NCBI GenBank assembly: GCA_027064945.1
Contig: JAMOPB010000259.1
Span: forward strand, 1 to 11,368
Length of the DNA stretch: 11,368 bases
Direction of reading: 5' to 3'
From: Candidatus Cloacimonadota bacterium
GTDB taxonomy: Bacteria; Cloacimonadota; Cloacimonadia; Cloacimonadales; TCS61
Shown here: positions 1 to 7,363 of the stretch, one piece after another
How the letters are laid out: each line of letters starts with the position of its first letter
Position numbering within the stretch: position 1 is the stretch's first letter
The notes under the pieces: generated by a model
The model's input: the letters and a program-made list of their open reading frames with translations, nothing else
Database searches by the model: none
Told to the model about the DNA's origin: nothing
Translations under genes and position numbers: made by a program

Positions 1-2455
1 CATCAGATAGTTCATCGTTATCGTGTCCGGAAACAAATAGAATTTTCAGATTAGGATTATTTGAAATCAGTTTTTTTGCCATCTCGGGACCGCTGATTTT
101 AGGCATTCTTACATCGGCTATCAATAAATCAAAATCATATTTAATATTTTCGGCAATCTCCAAACCTTCCAAACCGTTGGATCCGCAAATTATATGATAT
201 CCCTGATCTTCCAAGATAGATTTCACAAAATCTTGAATATTTTTTTCGTCTTCGATAAGTAAGATTTTCTCATTTCCCAGAGGAAGTTCTTCAGTATCAG
301 AACCAATAATATCACGGGAGATAGTATTTTCTTCTTCCATGCATTGAGGTAGATAGATTGAGAATGTTGTGCCTTTTCCAATTTCGCTTTCTACATCAAT
401 ATAGCCTTTGTTTTGTTTGATGATTCCGAAAACGGTAGATAAGCCTAAGCCGGTACCTTCATTTACTTTTTTGGTAGTAAAGAATGGCTCAAAAATGTGT
501 TCCAATACATCAGCATCAATTCCGGAGCCGTTATCAATTATCTGTAAAACTACATAATCACCGGGTGAAATGGAAGAGTGCATGATGGGGATTTCTTGCT
601 CAAAAGAAATAGTATCAGTTAGAATAATTATTTCGCCTTTATTATTCATTGCATCTTTTGCGTTAACAACCAAATTTACTATTATCTGCTCTATTTGTCC
701 CGGATCAGCTTTGATAACACATTCTTCGTCAGAAAGATTCATGATTAGATTTATCTCTTTTGGAATTAATCTGTTAAGAATTTTGTTTAAATCTAAAATT
801 AATTCATTAAGATTCAGAACGACTGGGAGTATAATCTGTTTCCTGGAAAATCCTAATAATTTCTCTGTTAATTGTGCAGCTCGTAAACCGCAATCTAAGA
901 TTACTTCGATCTCTTCATCAACCGGCTTCTTTTTCTTGCTTTTTTTCAAAGCTAATTCACTGTATCCATTAATTGCTGTAAGAAGATTATTGAAATCATG
1001 TGCAATTCCACCGGCAAATTTTCCGATAACTTCCATTTTTTGGGATTGATATAGTTGATTCTGGATAATTTTCTTCTCATGTTCTATTTGGTTATTTTCC
1101 AAAGCATTACTTAATATATCAGCAGTAATTGAGAGAAGATTGTTATTTTTTTCACTCCAATTATTGTTTATTGTTTTATAGCAGGCAAAAAGAAATCCTG
1201 ATATTTCATTTTTAATTTTTATAGGGAAAGCAAAAATATGTTTTGCAGAGAATATTTTTAGAAGTTTAATATCTTTTTTAGTGAGTTCATTTTCAGCAGA
1301 CAATTCGATTTTCTTTCCTATATTTGCATTGATAACCCAATTATCAAAATATTGGAATTTAAGATCGTTTGTTTTAATCAGGCCATTACTGGAATGTGAA
1401 ATAATTATAGGATTACTATGTGATATTTGAATGAGATTTTTATCAGGCAGAACTTGAATTAGAACTGCGTTATCAGCTTTTATTTTTTTGCTAACATTTT
1501 TTAAGGTAAAATCAATTGAACTATTTAAATCTCGTTCCAAAACAAATTGAGAAGAAATTTCAGAAATGACTTGTTCAAATTCGATCTGTTCTATTAATTC
1601 TTGTTGTGCAGCTTTTCTTATTCTGATCTCAGTATTTAATTCATGCATGATACTGGCGTTGTTTAATGCAAGCTTTGCATGATTTGCAAAAGTATTTATC
1701 ATAGTGATTTCAATAGGATCAAATTGGACGGAACTTCTTATTGAAATAATGATAGCTTCAATTCTATCTTCAATAAATAAAGGAATGGAAATAAAAAAGT
1801 AGGGGTCTTTTTTGGTAGTGAAGATTTTTTTTAACTTTAAAGTATTATCAATAATATCATAATTATCATCGTTTGTATCTTCTGTTTTGGGATTTATATA
1901 AACATCATCAAATTCATTATAAGTGTACATTAATGTGTTTGAAGAATTTAGAAGCAAGGTGGTTTGTTTAATTATTTGTTCGATGACATCATTATATTTG
2001 GAAACACTGCTAATTGCGAGTGATGCTTCTAAAAGACGTTCTTGATTTCTAAATTGTAATTTCCTGAAATTTTCTTCATTTTCACGAGAAAATGCGAGTT
2101 CTATGGTGGCGTGAAGCTCTCGTTCCTCGAATGGCTTTACTATATAGCCAAAAGGATTTGTTTTCTTTACTTGCTGTAATATTTTTGTATTTGCATAAGC
2201 AGTAACATAAATAATAGGAATAGCGTGTTTTTGTTGGATAATTTCAGATGTTTCTATACCGGAAAGATTCCCATTTAGCATGATATCCATCAATATAAGA
2301 TCAGCAGAGATGTTATCGATTTCATCGATTATTGATTGACCCTCAGTATAAAGACCTGTTACATTATATCCAAGATTGATTAATGTTATTCGAAGATCTT
2401 CAGCAATAATAATTTCGTCTTCGACAATGACTATATTTTTCTTATCTCTATCCAC
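1..2455 (-). CDS. Hybrid sensor histidine kinase/response regulator, REC-GAF-GAF-HisKA-HATPase-REC (3' partial)
   Basis: Cytoplasmic two-component phosphorelay kinase; no membrane segment or signal peptide is visible. My translation runs open for 818 codons from a GTG at 2455. The N-terminal receiver (about residues 7-120) has acidic E12/D13, phospho-acceptor D57 (LILMD), T85 and K107-P108. Two GAF-like regions follow at about 138-264 and 283-453. HisKA carries GGIAHDFNNLL with phospho-accepting H486. The ATPase domain has an N box around N598 (VVNAKDAM), a G1 box (DNGSGID), an F box (FEPFFTTK) and a G2 box (GTGLGLS) near 667. A second receiver starts at about 724 with D781 (LLIADVRMP) and is cut by the window edge, so about 35 residues are missing. 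GTG is preferred because GGAGG lies 5 nt upstream; an ATG further up is out of frame. The ligand of the GAF domains and the output partner cannot be read from the sequence. Family assignment is firm, signal unknown. Confidence 0.93.
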   Translation of the reverse strand, partial: MDRDKKNIVIVEDEIIIAEDLRITLINLGYNVTGLYTEGQSIIDEIDNISADLILMDIMLNGNLSGIETSEIIQQKHAIPIIYVTAYANTKILQQVKKTNPFGYIVKPFEERELHATIELAFSRENEENFRKLQFRNQERLLEASLAISSVSKYNDVIEQIIKQTTLLLNSSNTLMYTYNEFDDVYINPKTEDTNDDNYDIIDNTLKLKKIFTTKKDPYFFISIPLFIEDRIEAIIISIRSSVQFDPIEITMINTFANHAKLALNNASIMHELNTEIRIRKAAQQELIEQIEFEQVISEISSQFVLERDLNSSIDFTLKNVSKKIKADNAVLIQVLPDKNLIQISHSNPIIISHSSNGLIKTNDLKFQYFDNWVINANIGKKIELSAENELTKKDIKLLKIFSAKHIFAFPIKIKNEISGFLFACYKTINNNWSEKNNNLLSITADILSNALENNQIEHEKKIIQNQLYQSQKMEVIGKFAGGIAHDFNNLLTAINGYSELALKKSKKKKPVDEEIEVILDCGLRAAQLTEKLLGFSRKQIILPVVLNLNELILDLNKILNRLIPKEINLIMNLSDEECVIKADPGQIEQIIVNLVVNAKDAMNNKGEIIILTDTISFEQEIPIMHSSISPGDYVVLQIIDNGSGIDADVLEHIFEPFFTTKKVNEGTGLGLSTVFGIIKQNKGYIDVESEIGKGTTFSIYLPQCMEEENTISRDIIGSDTEELPLGNEKILLIEDEKNIQDFVKSILEDQGYHIICGSNGLEGLEIAENIKYDFDLLIADVRMPKISGPEMAKKLISNNPNLKILFVSGHDNDELSD

Positions 2456-2460
2456 AAATT

Positions 2461-2465
2461 CCTCC
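2461..2465 (-). promoter_or_regulatory. Shine-Dalgarno site fixing the GTG start of the hybrid kinase
   Basis: On the minus strand GGAGG is followed by AATTT and then GTG at 2455, a 5-nt spacing. It is the only good ribosome binding site near the beginning of the first receiver domain and decides the non-ATG start. Confidence 0.75.
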
Positions 2466-2485
2466 AATTACTTTATCCATTTCCA

Positions 2486-2513
2486 AAAATAGTTAGTCAA
2501 TGTGTCGGGTCAA
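2486..2513 (-). promoter_or_regulatory. Candidate sigma70-type promoter of the hybrid kinase
   Basis: On the minus strand TTGACC (2508-2513) is followed after 16 nt by TATTTT (2486-2491), leaving a leader of about 25 nt before the GTG start. The -35 resembles those of the two tRNA clusters. AT-rich DNA throws up such matches by chance, so this is tentative. Confidence 0.35.
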
Positions 2514-2613
2514 TTATTATTTTTTGTGAGAAATTGATGTTGCATACAAACATGTTGATCATTTTATGTTATTTGGGGATATTTTAGGAAAGAGAAAAAA
2601 ATAGGCAAAAAAA

Positions 2614-2688
2614 TGGTAGGGGCGGCAGGATTCGAACCCACGATGCATGGACCAAAACCATGTGTCTTAACCACTTGACGACGCCCCT
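2614..2688 (-). tRNA. tRNA-Gln (anticodon UUG)
   Basis: Minus-strand cloverleaf of 75 nt including an encoded CCA (2614-2616). The acceptor stem is AGGGGCG/CGCCCCT, the anticodon stem is CATGG/CCATG around the loop TTTTGGT with anticodon TTG, and the T loop is TTCGAAT. It is the last gene of a three-tRNA cluster and a run of seven T residues follows CCA directly, which may help end transcription. Confidence 0.95.
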
Positions 2689-2706
2689 ACTTATTAGGGA
2701 ATGATC

Positions 2707-2799
<93 letters not shown>

Positions 2800-2819
2800 G
2801 GAGATGATCATAAAATATA

Positions 2820-2905
2820 TGGCGGAGGATGGGGGACTCGAACTCCCAAGCCCAAAGGGCGGCGGTTTTCAAGACCGCTGTCTTACCAATTAGAACTAAT
2901 CCTCC
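2820..2905 (-). tRNA. tRNA-Ser (anticodon UGA)
   Basis: Minus-strand tRNA of 86 nt with encoded CCA (2820-2822) and discriminator G. The acceptor stem is GGAGGAT/ATCCTCC, the anticodon stem is GCGGT/ACCGC around CTTGAAA (anticodon TGA), and the variable arm is the hairpin GCCC-TTT-GGGC. The T stem reads GGGAG/CCCCC, so one A52-C62 pair is mismatched. First gene of the cluster. tRNA-Sec was excluded because the anticodon is TGA, not TCA, and the stems have ordinary lengths. Confidence 0.92.
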
Positions 2906-2922
2906 GTTCCGTATGTGAGCTC

Positions 2923-2951
2923 AAATAATTAAATCGGAGTTTCATTGTCAA
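2923..2951 (-). promoter_or_regulatory. Probable sigma70-type promoter of the Ser-Ser-Gln tRNA cluster
   Basis: On the minus strand a perfect TTGACA (2946-2951) is followed after exactly 17 nt by TTATTT (2923-2928), about 17 nt before the 5' end of tRNA-Ser(UGA). Position and spacing match the second tRNA cluster's promoter. Confidence 0.6.
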
Positions 2952-3110
2952 ATATTTTTTTTATCTATTTGCTTTCTTATTTTCAATGTTTTTGGAAAGC
3001 TTTCACAAAATAGATTACTATCTATAATAAATTCAAAAGAATAGTGCTTTCTGTAGAAAATGAAAAATCAGAGATATTTCAGAAAAAAATCTTTTTCTAT
3101 GGAGTGAAAA

Positions 3111-3992
3111 CTAATATCCAAACTCTTTTAATGCGTTTTTCTTCTTACGCCAATTCGGCTTTATTTTGATCCATAAATCCAATTTTACTCGTTTTTTAAT
3201 GATTTTATGTATCTCTTTTTCTGAATTTATTCTGATTTTTTTAATCATAGTGCCATCTTTTCCTATTAAGATTGGTTTTTGAGATTTGCTTTCCAACCAA
3301 ATATTAGCAGCAATTACTGCTTTATTAGGTAAGTCGTTATAAACTTCCACAACAACTGTAGAGGCATATGGAATTTCGTCTCTGAAATTTAAGAAAATTT
3401 GTTCTCTGATTATTTCTTGAACAAAAAAGCGCATTGGTAAATCAGATATCTCATCGGGATGATAATAAGGCGGATTGTATGGCAGGTATTTTGTTATAGT
3501 ATTTTCGATATCTTTTAAATCATCTGATTCAATAACTGATAATGAAATGATCTGATCAAAATCATATTCGGATAGTTTAGCTAATTTATTATTAACAACA
3601 TCTTCGTTGACAAGATCGATTTTGTTTAGAAGCGCAATCTTAGGCGTGCGGAATTTTGTTAACCATTCACACATTTGTTCATCGTAATCAGTAGGGAATT
3701 TTTTAGCATCTGTTATAAAAATAATTAAGTCAGAGTCTTTTAGCGAGTTTTGAATGTATTCTAACATTTTTTCGTGAAGTTCGTATCTGGCAACTACAAA
3801 ACCCGGAGTATCTAGAAAAACAATCTGTTTTTCCTCATCTGACAAAATTCCTTTTACTTGTTGTCTTGTTGTTTGTGGTTTGGGGGAGATGATGGAGAGT
3901 TTTTCTCCTAAGATTTTATTTAAAAATGTAGATTTTCCAACATTTGGTTTGCCTACAATAGAAACAAAACCGCTTTTAAAGTTTTTATCCAT
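3111..3992 (-). CDS. era: GTPase Era, 30S ribosome assembly factor
   Basis: Essential-type GTPase that binds the 3' end of 16S rRNA and guides late 30S maturation, coupling it to cell-cycle progress (family knowledge). The 293-aa length is normal. The N-terminal GTPase domain shows G1 GKPNVGKS (14-21), G2 PQTTR (39-43), G3 DTPG (61-64) and G4 NKID (123-126). The C-terminal KH domain has the GKDG loop (PILIGKDGTMIKKI) and ends with the usual basic stretch and terminal GY. G5 is slightly unusual, with S152-V153 where SA is normal. ATG is 10 nt after the holA stop, and the ribosome binding site (TAAGGA) overlaps that stop codon, so translation is probably coupled. Last gene of the four-gene operon; no convincing terminator follows it. 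Confidence 0.97.
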   Translation of the reverse strand: MDKNFKSGFVSIVGKPNVGKSTFLNKILGEKLSIISPKPQTTRQQVKGILSDEEKQIVFLDTPGFVVARYELHEKMLEYIQNSLKDSDLIIFITDAKKFPTDYDEQMCEWLTKFRTPKIALLNKIDLVNEDVVNNKLAKLSEYDFDQIISLSVIESDDLKDIENTITKYLPYNPPYYHPDEISDLPMRFFVQEIIREQIFLNFRDEIPYASTVVVEVYNDLPNKAVIAANIWLESKSQKPILIGKDGTMIKKIRINSEKEIHKIIKKRVKLDLWIKIKPNWRKKKNALKEFGY

Positions 3993-4002
3993 AATATGTT
4001 CC

Positions 4003-5025
4003 TTATTTACATATTTTGTATATTAGTAATTCTAATATTATATTTTCATTAATAGAGATAGATTTTAGATCTATATCTGCTTGCAATAAAAGAGCAAAAA
4101 TTTCACGTAATTTGTTTAAACTGAAATTTCTTGCTTGTGAAAGATAATCAGAGCGGAAACTGTAAAATACTTCATTCAAGTGTGAATTAGATATCTCAGA
4201 ATCAGATAATCCCTGTTTTCTAAGTGATTGTATTTTCCAAAGAATAGTAAAATACCTAGTTAGCATAACGACAAAAAAAATAGACGATTCGTTGTTCTCA
4301 AGCATATTTTCGGAAATCATAAGACTCTTTTTGATATCTCTGTTTCCTAAAGAATTTTGCAAATCAAAAATTTTATTGATCTTTGAAGAAGAAACACATG
4401 CCTGAACATCTTCTTTAGTGATTCTGTCGGCATCATTTGTATAGATTATTAGTTTTTCCAATTCATTGCTTGCGAGCATAAAGTCAAGATCAATGCTAGT
4501 TGAGAAAAGATGCATAGCATCGTAAGCCATTGTTTTGTTCTTTGTAAATAATTCGTTTTTTAGCCAAAGATTTATATCTTTCGAACTGTAGGGCTTTTTA
4601 CATTCAATAGTTGTTGAATTCTGGAAAATGGTTTTTTCAGCTTTTTTCCTTTTATCAATTTTCTCAGTAACGGCAATAAAGATTGAACTTGAAGATGGAT
4701 TTTTGGCATAATCGGCAATTTGGTTTTTATCTTCTGTTTTTAGTTTATTGAAATTTCTCATCACAACAATTTTATATTGTGATAGGAAGGGAGTCATTTC
4801 CAGATTTTCAATAGCATCAGAAGCAGTGTTATTTTCTCCGTAAAGCGTAACTTTGTCAAAATCATCTTCCAAAGAAGAAGAGAAATGTTTCAACAATATT
4901 GATAAAACTTTTTCACGGAGGTAATATTCCTCGCCGTAGATCATAAAAATGGGACAATATCTTATGTCATTTTGAATTTTTAAAAATTCATAATGTTTAA
5001 GATGTTGTAATTTTTTCCTTTCCAT
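4003..5025 (-). CDS. holA: DNA polymerase III subunit delta (clamp loader)
   Basis: The delta subunit opens the beta sliding clamp within the clamp-loader complex. At 340 aa it has the family's usual length. The N-terminal domain contains the degenerate nucleotide-binding segment IYGEEYYLREKV (29-40), which lacks the GKT/S of a true P-loop, as expected for delta. It is followed by a helical lid region, and the C-terminal collar domain contains FFVVMLTRYFTILWKIQSL and a run with LSQARNFSLNKLREIFALLLQ, typical of HolA. Sequence divergence is high, as is normal for this subunit. ATG lies only 4 nt after the uppP stop and no Shine-Dalgarno sequence precedes it (the upstream bases are A/T only), so it is probably translated by ribosomes finishing uppP. 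No better in-frame start is visible nearby. Confidence 0.93.
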   Translation of the reverse strand: MERKKLQHLKHYEFLKIQNDIRYCPIFMIYGEEYYLREKVLSILLKHFSSSLEDDFDKVTLYGENNTASDAIENLEMTPFLSQYKIVVMRNFNKLKTEDKNQIADYAKNPSSSSIFIAVTEKIDKRKKAEKTIFQNSTTIECKKPYSSKDINLWLKNELFTKNKTMAYDAMHLFSTSIDLDFMLASNELEKLIIYTNDADRITKEDVQACVSSSKINKIFDLQNSLGNRDIKKSLMISENMLENNESSIFFVVMLTRYFTILWKIQSLRKQGLSDSEISNSHLNEVFYSFRSDYLSQARNFSLNKLREIFALLLQADIDLKSISINENIILELLIYKICK

Positions 5026-5029
5026 AAAA

Positions 5030-5848
5030 TTATTTTATCAAATATAAAATTATTGATATTGCCGAGATAGTCCAGCAGTAGAATGAGAAGACTTTCAGTT
5101 TCTTATTCTTAATCAATTTGATTAATGTTGCAATAACCAGATAACCTGAGATAAAAGCTGCTATTGCTCCGGCAAGATAAGAAGCAAACTCACTTTGGTT
5201 AAGGTTCAAGAACTCATCAAGTTTTACTAAGCTGGCACCTAATATTGCCGGTAAAGAAAGTAAAAATGAAAATCTTGCTACAGATTCTCTTTTCATTCCA
5301 ACAAAAATACCCATTGCGATAGTTGAGCCTGATCTTGAAATACCCGGAAGTAGAGCAAAAGATTGTGCTATACCAATTAAGATAGATTTTTTTATACCTA
5401 ATTTTTCGTTCATTTCTGAAACTGAAATTTTATCTGACATAAATACAATAAGCCCTGTTACAGCCAAAAATATACTAACTAATAAAATATTATGTGTGTT
5501 GTTTGTGTCAAAAATAGCTTCGATTTTATCGTCAAAGAAGTAATAAACAAGCCCGGTAACAAAAGTTGCTATAATAAGATAAAATACAGTTTCACGATTG
5601 TTTACATTGCGTTTATCTTTTTCTTTGAATTTGATTAGAGAAGTAAGAAGTTCAATAATATCTTTTCTAAAATAGATAATTACAGCCAGTACAGAACCGA
5701 GATGAAGGAAAACTTCAAAAGCAACATTACTATCAACCTGCATATTTAGATAATATTTTGCTAAAACCAGATGTCCGGAACTAGAAACGGGCAAGAATTC
5801 TGTAAGACCTTGAATGATTCCTAAAATAATCGATTTGATAATTTCCAT
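5030..5848 (-). CDS. uppP: Undecaprenyl-diphosphatase UppP (BacA family)
   Basis: Integral membrane phosphatase that converts undecaprenyl diphosphate to the monophosphate, recycling the lipid carrier for peptidoglycan and surface polysaccharides; overexpression of the family gives bacitracin resistance. The 272-aa length is typical. Both signature motifs are intact: GLTEFLPVSSSGH (14-26, with E17 and H26) and PGISRSGST (168-176, with R172). About seven to eight hydrophobic segments alternate with short charged loops, the largest being the lysine-rich stretch at 73-86. The ATG has a good ribosome binding site (AAGGAG, 6-7 nt upstream). It lies 15 nt after the deacetylase-like gene and 4 nt before holA, within one operon. 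Confidence 0.97.
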   Translation of the reverse strand: MEIIKSIILGIIQGLTEFLPVSSSGHLVLAKYYLNMQVDSNVAFEVFLHLGSVLAVIIYFRKDIIELLTSLIKFKEKDKRNVNNRETVFYLIIATFVTGLVYYFFDDKIEAIFDTNNTHNILLVSIFLAVTGLIVFMSDKISVSEMNEKLGIKKSILIGIAQSFALLPGISRSGSTIAMGIFVGMKRESVARFSFLLSLPAILGASLVKLDEFLNLNQSEFASYLAGAIAAFISGYLVIATLIKLIKNKKLKVFSFYCWTISAISIILYLIK

Positions 5849-5863
5849 TAAAATCTCCTTTTG

Positions 5864-7018
5864 CTATGAAAAATCAGGTAATTCATTTTTGAAAAAATCT
5901 GAAACAGGGACTAATTCAAAGTTCCTTGAACGGATTTCTTTAATAAATTGATTTAAAAATTCTAATCTTCTTTCATCTGCACAATGAGTAATAACCAATA
6001 TTTTGTCATATTTCTTTTGAAGATGCTCTAAATATTTTAGTTTACTTTGTATTTTTACAACATCCATATTTGGTGTATCTAAGAATAATTTGTTTTCAGT
6101 CGTTGGAATCATCATTTTCTGCGCCAGGTCATAAGCGATTGATGTTTGAGATGTTTTGCTGTCAACAAAATACAAATTATGTTCTTTGATAACGCTTAAC
6201 ACAATTTTCATAATTTTCCTATCGGAAGTTACTAATGAACCCATATGGTTATTTGCACCAACACACAAAGGAAATTGATCGATGAATCTTTCCATACGCT
6301 TTCTGATCTCATTTTCGGAAAGATGTACGTAAATAGCGTTTGGACCAGGATCATTGTGAGGATAACTGATTGGTTCCATCGGGATATGAATCAATGTTTC
6401 ATGACCTGTCTCAGTAGCTTTTTCCATAACCAATTTAGAATATTTTAAATCTGGAAGAATAGCGAAATTTACAGCAGGATCTAAAGCACAAAAATTTTCT
6501 AATAATTGATTATTTCTTGCTCCGAAATCATCTACAACAATAGCTAATTTGGTTTTCTTGTTTACCTTATAGTTTTTTGAATAATGCAGTGTAACTACAT
6601 ATGTTTGATTATCTTCCGGATCGCGTATTTTCAGCCTTTGTTGGTTGCCTTGATAGCGTACTTCACCTGAAAGAACATCTGCCCCAATTTTATCAAGCTG
6701 ACTTGTAACAATTGCATTTACAAAATTTAGGTCGATTCTGTCACCATCAACTCCTAATTGTACATATACTGCACTTTCTCCATTGGTGATTTTTATCTCT
6801 TCCTGAGGAATTTTTAAAAGATTAATTGCTTCATTGATTGCATCCATTACCGTTTTTGATTGAGTAATCTCTGTAATATTGATCCGCTCCGGTTTTTGTT
6901 CAAAGCCTGAAAGCTTTTGGTAGTTAAAATAAACTATTATAAACACAAAAATTATAAATAAAACTAAGTATATGAAATTTTCTAATCCTTCTAAGTTTCT
7001 TCTCATTTGTTGTCCCAT
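5864..7018 (-). CDS. Divergent polysaccharide deacetylase family protein (DUF610/YibQ-like), membrane-anchored
   Basis: One N-terminal membrane anchor (about 14-32) places the rest outside the cytoplasmic membrane. A region of about 120 residues (45-150) has no family I recognise. The C-terminal domain (about 155-380) matches the divergent polysaccharide deacetylase family (Polysacc_deac_2): VVDDFG (161-166), NFAILP (184-189), GHETLIHIPMEP (205-216), DPGP (223-226), GANNHMGS (254-261), FVDSKTS and a late H345. These D and H residues are the expected metal and active-site positions, but the substrate is not established for this family. It heads the operon with uppP, which suggests an envelope-glycan role (inference). 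The start is uncertain: the ATG at 7018 has no ribosome binding site, whereas the in-frame ATG at 7006 (M5) has GGGA 6 nt upstream. Confidence 0.88.
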   Translation of the reverse strand: MGQQMRRNLEGLENFIYLVLFIIFVFIIVYFNYQKLSGFEQKPERINITEITQSKTVMDAINEAINLLKIPQEEIKITNGESAVYVQLGVDGDRIDLNFVNAIVTSQLDKIGADVLSGEVRYQGNQQRLKIRDPEDNQTYVVTLHYSKNYKVNKKTKLAIVVDDFGARNNQLLENFCALDPAVNFAILPDLKYSKLVMEKATETGHETLIHIPMEPISYPHNDPGPNAIYVHLSENEIRKRMERFIDQFPLCVGANNHMGSLVTSDRKIMKIVLSVIKEHNLYFVDSKTSQTSIAYDLAQKMMIPTTENKLFLDTPNMDVVKIQSKLKYLEHLQKKYDKILVITHCADERRLEFLNQFIKEIRSRNFELVPVSDFFKNELPDFS

Positions 7019-7031
7019 TAATTTTTTTTGA

Positions 7032-7061
7032 AAACTATTTATTGAGCTGGTTTTGAGTCAA
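7032..7061 (-). promoter_or_regulatory. Weak candidate promoter of the deacetylase-uppP-holA-era operon
   Basis: On the minus strand TTGACT (7056-7061) is followed after 18 nt by TAGTTT (7032-7037), close before the operon's first ATG. It lies downstream of the tRNA terminator, where a new promoter is needed. The -10 is poor, so the exact assignment is tentative. Confidence 0.3.
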
Positions 7062-7104
7062 GTAAATAAGTAGGTGAAATGAAGATTAGTTATAATTTTG
7101 GGCA

Positions 7105-7137
7105 AATAAAAAAAAGCCAATCATTTTGATTGGCTTT
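7105..7137 (-). terminator. Intrinsic terminator of the Pro-Val-Val tRNA cluster
   Basis: A perfect 11-bp inverted repeat, AAAGCCAATCA (7113-7123) and TGATTGGCTTT (7127-7137), surrounds a 3-nt loop. On the minus strand the hairpin runs into a T tract. It lies 13 nt after the last tRNA and separates it from the protein operon. An A tract on the other side could let it act for the plus strand also. Confidence 0.88.
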
Positions 7138-7149
7138 AAAAAAAAAGAG

Positions 7150-7225
7150 TGGTGGGCGCGGAGGGACTTGAACCCCCGACCACCTGCTTGTAAGGCAGGC
7201 GCTCTCCCAACTGAGCTACACGCCC
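7150..7225 (-). tRNA. tRNA-Val (anticodon UAC), copy 2
   Basis: Minus-strand cloverleaf of 76 nt with encoded CCA (7150-7152). The acceptor stem is GGGCGTG/CGCGCCC with one G-T pair, the anticodon stem is CCTGC/GCAGG around CTTACAA (anticodon TAC), and the T loop is TTCAAGT. By eye it is identical over its whole length to the copy at 7256-7331. Last gene of the cluster, just before the terminator. Confidence 0.96.
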
Positions 7226-7255
7226 AAATATTTGGGGTGAATTTTTAAAAAATCA

Positions 7256-7331
7256 TGGTGGGCGCGGAGGGACTTGAACCCCCGACCACCTGCTTGTAAG
7301 GCAGGCGCTCTCCCAACTGAGCTACACGCCC
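7256..7331 (-). tRNA. tRNA-Val (anticodon UAC), copy 1
   Basis: Same sequence and fold as the copy at 7150-7225, anticodon TAC, CCA encoded at 7256-7258. The two copies are 30 nt apart and the spacer is not itself repeated. The leader AATCAT (7332-7337) is complementary to ATGATT covering A76 and the trailer (7251-7256), so the precursor could extend its acceptor stem by 6 bp. Confidence 0.96.
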
Positions 7332-7363
7332 ATGATTAAAAACTCAACACTTCTATAAAAATA

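Noticed and set aside
570..1049. Plus-strand open frame of 159 codons
   Set aside because: It lies antisense to the kinase ATPase and HisKA regions, whose motifs are intact on the minus strand. The predicted product has no recognisable features.
3060..3110. Possible terminator after era (AGAAAAA and TTTTTCT on the minus strand)
   Set aside because: The stem is almost all A-T with a tiny loop and no clear T tract after it; such pairings are common by chance here.
6245..6448. Plus-strand open frame of 67 codons
   Set aside because: It is antisense to the conserved core of the deacetylase-like gene and has no ribosome binding site or family signal.
7150..7331. Direct repeats of about 76 nt with a short spacer, considered as CRISPR or an attachment site
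   Set aside because: Both units fold as complete tRNA-Val genes, there are only two, and no integrase, cas gene or partial tRNA fragment is present.
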